Assembly (NCBI GenBank): GCA_002335845.1
Contig: DDCV01000015.1
Location: 1 to 8,395, forward strand
Reading direction: 5' to 3'
DNA: 8,395 nucleotides
From: Rickettsiales bacterium UBA1997
GTDB lineage: Bacteria > Pseudomonadota > Alphaproteobacteria > Rickettsiales > UBA1997
The notes below the pieces were generated by a model. The model worked only from the letters and a program-made list of their open reading frames with translations. It searched no databases and had not been told where the DNA came from. Position numbers and translations under genes: made by a program. Below, in pieces: positions 6,066-8,395 of the stretch; positions within the stretch are counted from its first letter, which is position 1; each line of letters starts with the position of its first letter.

Positions 6066-6398
6066 TTATTTATTGAATGGCTTTGGGTCAAAAAACTGCT
6101 GAAACTTATCTTTGGTGCCGTCATATTTTTCGGCGTCAGGTAGGGGATCTTTTTTCTTGGTGATAACTGGCCACTCCTTAGCATATTTTTGGTTAATTTC
6201 TACCCATTTCATTAGATCCTCTCCCTCAGGAAATATAGCTTCAGCCGGACATTCAGGAACGCAAACGCCGCAATCAATGCATTCCTCTGGATCAATTACT
6301 AGCATATTTTCACCCTCATAAAAGCAATCAACCGGACACACTTCAACACAATCGGTATATTTACATTTAACACAATTATCAGTTACTACATATGTCAT
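6066..6398 (-). CDS. fdxA: 7Fe ferredoxin FdxA ([3Fe-4S][4Fe-4S])
   Basis: Small cytosolic electron carrier of the Azotobacter FdI type. The 110-residue product has C9, C12, C17, C21 and C25 in the first half and C40, C43, C46 and C50 in the second. By comparison with FdI, C9, C17 and C50 would hold the [3Fe-4S] cluster and C21, C40, C43 and C46 the [4Fe-4S] cluster; C12 and C25 match the non-ligand cysteines. The spacing C9-x7-C17-x3-C21-P, with V-K-C instead of a regular CxxCxxC ligand set, separates it from 2[4Fe-4S] ferredoxins. A C-terminal extension of about 50 residues with [15 protein letters not shown] is typical of the family. It lies 5 bases after ccmC and 3 bases before the HAD gene. 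It is not the [2Fe-2S] Fdx that normally ends an isc operon. Confidence 0.95.
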   Translation of the reverse strand: MTYVVTDNCVKCKYTDCVEVCPVDCFYEGENMLVIDPEECIDCGVCVPECPAEAIFPEGEDLMKWVEINQKYAKEWPVITKKKDPLPDAEKYDGTKDKFQQFFDPKPFNK

Positions 6399-6403
6399 TT
6401 TTT

Positions 6404-7108
6404 CTAAGAATTATTTAATTTTATTGCCATAATTTCATTTTTTACTCTAATTAAAGATAAAAATACAAAAAAACAAAAATATACTGCAAACATTAAAAGC
6501 AAAGGTGTTAGCATTGATTGATGAATCGCCACGCCGCCACTTCTTAAGATGCTGGCTGGTTGATGCAAAGAGTTCCAATATTCTACAGAAAATTTAATAA
6601 TTGGCACATTAATAAAGCCAACAATCGATAAAATAGCTGCAATTTTTTCGCCCTTTTCTTGATCATCAAAAGAATCGAGTAAAATTATATAACCTAAATA
6701 AAGAAAAAACAAAATCAAAACCGAAGTCAAGCGCGCATCCCAAACCCACCAAGTGCCCCAAATAGGCTTTCCCCACAGGCTGCCAGTGATTAAGGTGATG
6801 GCGGTAAAAACTGCGCCAATTGTTGCAATTGATTTGGCGATTATGTAAAAAAAGCGATTTTTCCATATGAATCCTGAAATATTAAAAGCCGCCATTAAGG
6901 TATAAATCAATAAAGACATCCAAGCTGCCGGCACATGAATATACATGATTTTTACAGCATTGCCTTGCTGATAATCATTAGGCGAGTTAATAATTGCTGG
7001 AATTGCTAGTCCTAAAAAAATAATAAAGCAGATAAGTGAAAATGGCGCAAAAAAACGGAAATTATCATCAAAATTTTGAAATCTGAGCAGGTTTTTAATT
7101 ATTTTCAT
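6404..7108 (-). CDS. ccmC: Heme handling protein CcmC (cytochrome c maturation, System I)
   Basis: Inner-membrane protein that presents heme to the chaperone CcmE for cytochrome c biogenesis. The 234-residue product has six hydrophobic segments (about 22-40, 60-80, 90-110, 128-146, 156-174 and 199-220). The tryptophan-rich WWD motif [13 protein letters not shown] lies at 117-129 in the loop between the third and fourth segments, flanked by the two conserved heme-ligand histidines H58 (YIHVPAAW) and H182 (LHQPAS), as in E. coli CcmC (H60, H184). CcmF shares the WWD motif but is far larger, so CcmC is firm. The ATG overlaps the hisS stop by 4 bases (ATGA), implying translational coupling. No other ccm gene is in the window; dispersed ccm genes are familiar in Rickettsiales. 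Confidence 0.97.
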   Translation of the reverse strand: MKIIKNLLRFQNFDDNFRFFAPFSLICFIIFLGLAIPAIINSPNDYQQGNAVKIMYIHVPAAWMSLLIYTLMAAFNISGFIWKNRFFYIIAKSIATIGAVFTAITLITGSLWGKPIWGTWWVWDARLTSVLILFFLYLGYIILLDSFDDQEKGEKIAAILSIVGFINVPIIKFSVEYWNSLHQPASILRSGGVAIHQSMLTPLLLMFAVYFCFFVFLSLIRVKNEIMAIKLNNS

Positions 7109-8358
7109 CGATCTTGGATAAAAAATTGTGATAAATTATCGGGCGCCATTTTTTCTTCTGTGCCAGAATCAAGGTTTTTTATCACTAGATTTTTAGTTTT
7201 TGCCTCTTCTTCGCCAATTATTATGGCAAATTGACAGTTTTTTTGCGCTAATTTTTTCATTTGTCGTTTAAAGCTGCCAGCAAAACTAAAATCAACAGCA
7301 AGACCATTTTTTCTGAGATTTGTTGCTACTTCAAAAGCAAATAATTTTTCATTTTCTGAAATATAATTAACAGCAATTGGTCTTATTTTGTGATTTTTTG
7401 CTTTACTCATTAGCATTAATCTTTCAATTCCAGCGGCAAATCCAATAGCTGGAATAGATTTATTTGACATTCTTTCAACCAAATTATCATATCTGCCACC
7501 AGCTAAGACAGTATTTTGTGCCCCGTCATGATTATTGATAAATTCAAAAACAAGTCCAGTGTAATAATCTAGGCCTCGCACTAAATTTTGTTCAATTTCA
7601 TAATTGACGCCAAATTTTTGTAGAAGATTTATGATGTTGTCGAAATTTTCTTTGGCCGCATCGCTATAAAAATTAGTAATCTTTGGCGCATTAGCGAAAA
7701 GCTTAATATCTTGCGGTGATTTTGAATCTAGTATTCTTAAGGGGTTTTTCTCAAGCCTATTTTTTGAATCATCAGATAATTCATCTTTAAATTTTTGAAA
7801 ATATTCTTTTAAAGATAGAGCAAAATTATGTTTAGTCTCAGCGCATCCTAAATGACTCACTTTTAAAGTTATTTCATCTTTTATATTTAGTTTGGATAAA
7901 ATTTCTTGTGCTAGCAAAATAGCTTCGACATCGCAATAAAAATTCTCAGCCCCAAAAACCTCATAATTTATCTGATGAAATTGTCTTTGTCGTCCTTTCT
8001 GTGGTCTATCATAGCGAAAAACTGGGCCATAAGAAAATATTTTTTGTGGCAATGTTTGCATTAAGTCGCCATTGGAGGCAAAAGATCGAACAATGGCTGC
8101 TGTAAATTCTGGTCTTAAGGTTAAAAAATTATCAGAGCGATCCTGAAATTTATAAACTTCCTTGGTTAAAATATCGCTATTTTCACCTAAATTGCGTTCA
8201 AAAATTTCGCTAAATTCAAAAATAGGTGTTTGCAATTCAATAAAGCCAAAATTTAGCGCCAATTCTTGGGCAATTTTAACGATATTATTAAATTTATTCA
8301 GCTCGTCCCCAAGTAAATCCTTGGTACCGCGCACTGCTTGCATTTTGTGATTTAACAT
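7105..8358 (-). CDS. hisS: Histidyl-tRNA synthetase
   Basis: Class II aminoacyl-tRNA synthetase that charges tRNA-His. The 417-residue product is close to the usual length (about 424). Domains: catalytic core from residue 7 (QAVRGTKDLL); motif 2 at about 107-135 with GPVFRYDRPQKGRQRQFHQ including R115; the HisRS-specific LVRGLDYYTG at 259-268 with catalytic R261; motif 3 AIGFAAGIERL at 304-314; and a C-terminal anticodon-binding domain from about 325 (IRPIAVNY). The intact HisA motif and anticodon domain distinguish it from HisZ. Two starts are possible, ATG at 8358 or ATG at 8343 (residue 6); neither has a visible Shine-Dalgarno, and the second gives the more usual MQAVRGTKD N-terminus. It heads the cluster hisS-ccmC-fdxA-HAD; the upstream promoter is largely outside the window. 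Confidence 0.98.
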   Translation of the reverse strand: MLNHKMQAVRGTKDLLGDELNKFNNIVKIAQELALNFGFIELQTPIFEFSEIFERNLGENSDILTKEVYKFQDRSDNFLTLRPEFTAAIVRSFASNGDLMQTLPQKIFSYGPVFRYDRPQKGRQRQFHQINYEVFGAENFYCDVEAILLAQEILSKLNIKDEITLKVSHLGCAETKHNFALSLKEYFQKFKDELSDDSKNRLEKNPLRILDSKSPQDIKLFANAPKITNFYSDAAKENFDNIINLLQKFGVNYEIEQNLVRGLDYYTGLVFEFINNHDGAQNTVLAGGRYDNLVERMSNKSIPAIGFAAGIERLMLMSKAKNHKIRPIAVNYISENEKLFAFEVATNLRKNGLAVDFSFAGSFKRQMKKLAQKNCQFAIIIGEEEAKTKNLVIKNLDSGTEEKMAPDNLSQFFIQDR

Positions 8359-8395
8359 TCAAAAAATTTATCGTGATACCTAGAGTTGTTCTAAG

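Noticed and set aside
6066..6398. The minus-strand ferredoxin as a displaced isc operon Fdx
   Set aside because: Its cysteine pattern is that of a [3Fe-4S][4Fe-4S] FdI-type protein, not an adrenodoxin-type [2Fe-2S] ferredoxin.
8359..8395. Start of a divergent plus-strand gene at GTG 8373, or a tRNA end
   Set aside because: Only about seven codons fit before the window edge and they match nothing I recognise; no CCA end or cloverleaf arm is visible.
1..8395. CRISPR arrays, insertion sequences, prophage or toxin-antitoxin genes
   Set aside because: No regularly spaced repeats, transposase, terminal inverted repeats or small paired ORFs were seen; all large frames are conserved housekeeping genes.

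Overview
The window is A+T-rich bacterial DNA. It holds a nearly complete ISC iron-sulfur cluster assembly operon on the plus strand (1-4786). Opposite it lie a single HPt phosphotransfer gene (4845-5207) and a compact four-gene minus-strand cluster reading hisS, ccmC, fdxA, HAD phosphatase (8358 down to 5370). The gene content points to an alphaproteobacterium of Rickettsiales type, probably an intracellular one: two cysteine desulfurase genes in tandem ahead of iscU-iscA-hscB-hscA, a lone ccmC away from other ccm genes, a 7Fe FdxA-type ferredoxin, strong A+T bias, and a HisRS with the ordinary bacterial motif 2 rather than the divergent form known from many free-living alphaproteobacteria. 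This placement is inference; no species can be named from the sequence alone.

Left block (1-4786, plus strand). The window opens inside a NifS/IscS-like desulfurase whose catalytic cysteine region and C-terminus are present. IscS follows after 8 bases. A 119-base gap (1599-1717) then separates the desulfurases from iscU-iscA-hscB-hscA, which are packed with gaps of 2 and 3 bases and one 11-base overlap. The gap carries two mutually exclusive small hairpins, then a promoter-like pair whose spacer is filled by a perfect dyad, so the second half of the operon may have its own regulated start. Functionally, IscS supplies sulfur, IscU builds the cluster, HscB/HscA release it by recognising the LPPVK motif of IscU, and IscA is an A-type carrier. 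The usual [2Fe-2S] ferredoxin gene (fdx) does not follow hscA.

Middle (4787-5369). A 58-base convergent gap with no clear terminator is followed by a stand-alone HPt protein on the minus strand. Upstream of it are a weak promoter-like pair, a leader hairpin, and a good terminator-like hairpin that probably ends the next operon.

Right block (5370-8358, minus strand). hisS overlaps ccmC by 4 bases; ccmC, fdxA and the HAD gene follow with gaps of 5 and 3 bases, so the four are almost certainly cotranscribed. Two of them concern redox cofactors (heme export for cytochrome c; a 3Fe-4S/4Fe-4S ferredoxin).

All genes read through without frameshifts and keep their key residues. I see no mobile element, CRISPR array, tRNA or rRNA. 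The window looks like conserved core metabolism rather than a new system; the points most worth a second look are the iscS-iscU intergenic region, the missing fdx, and the orphan HPt protein.
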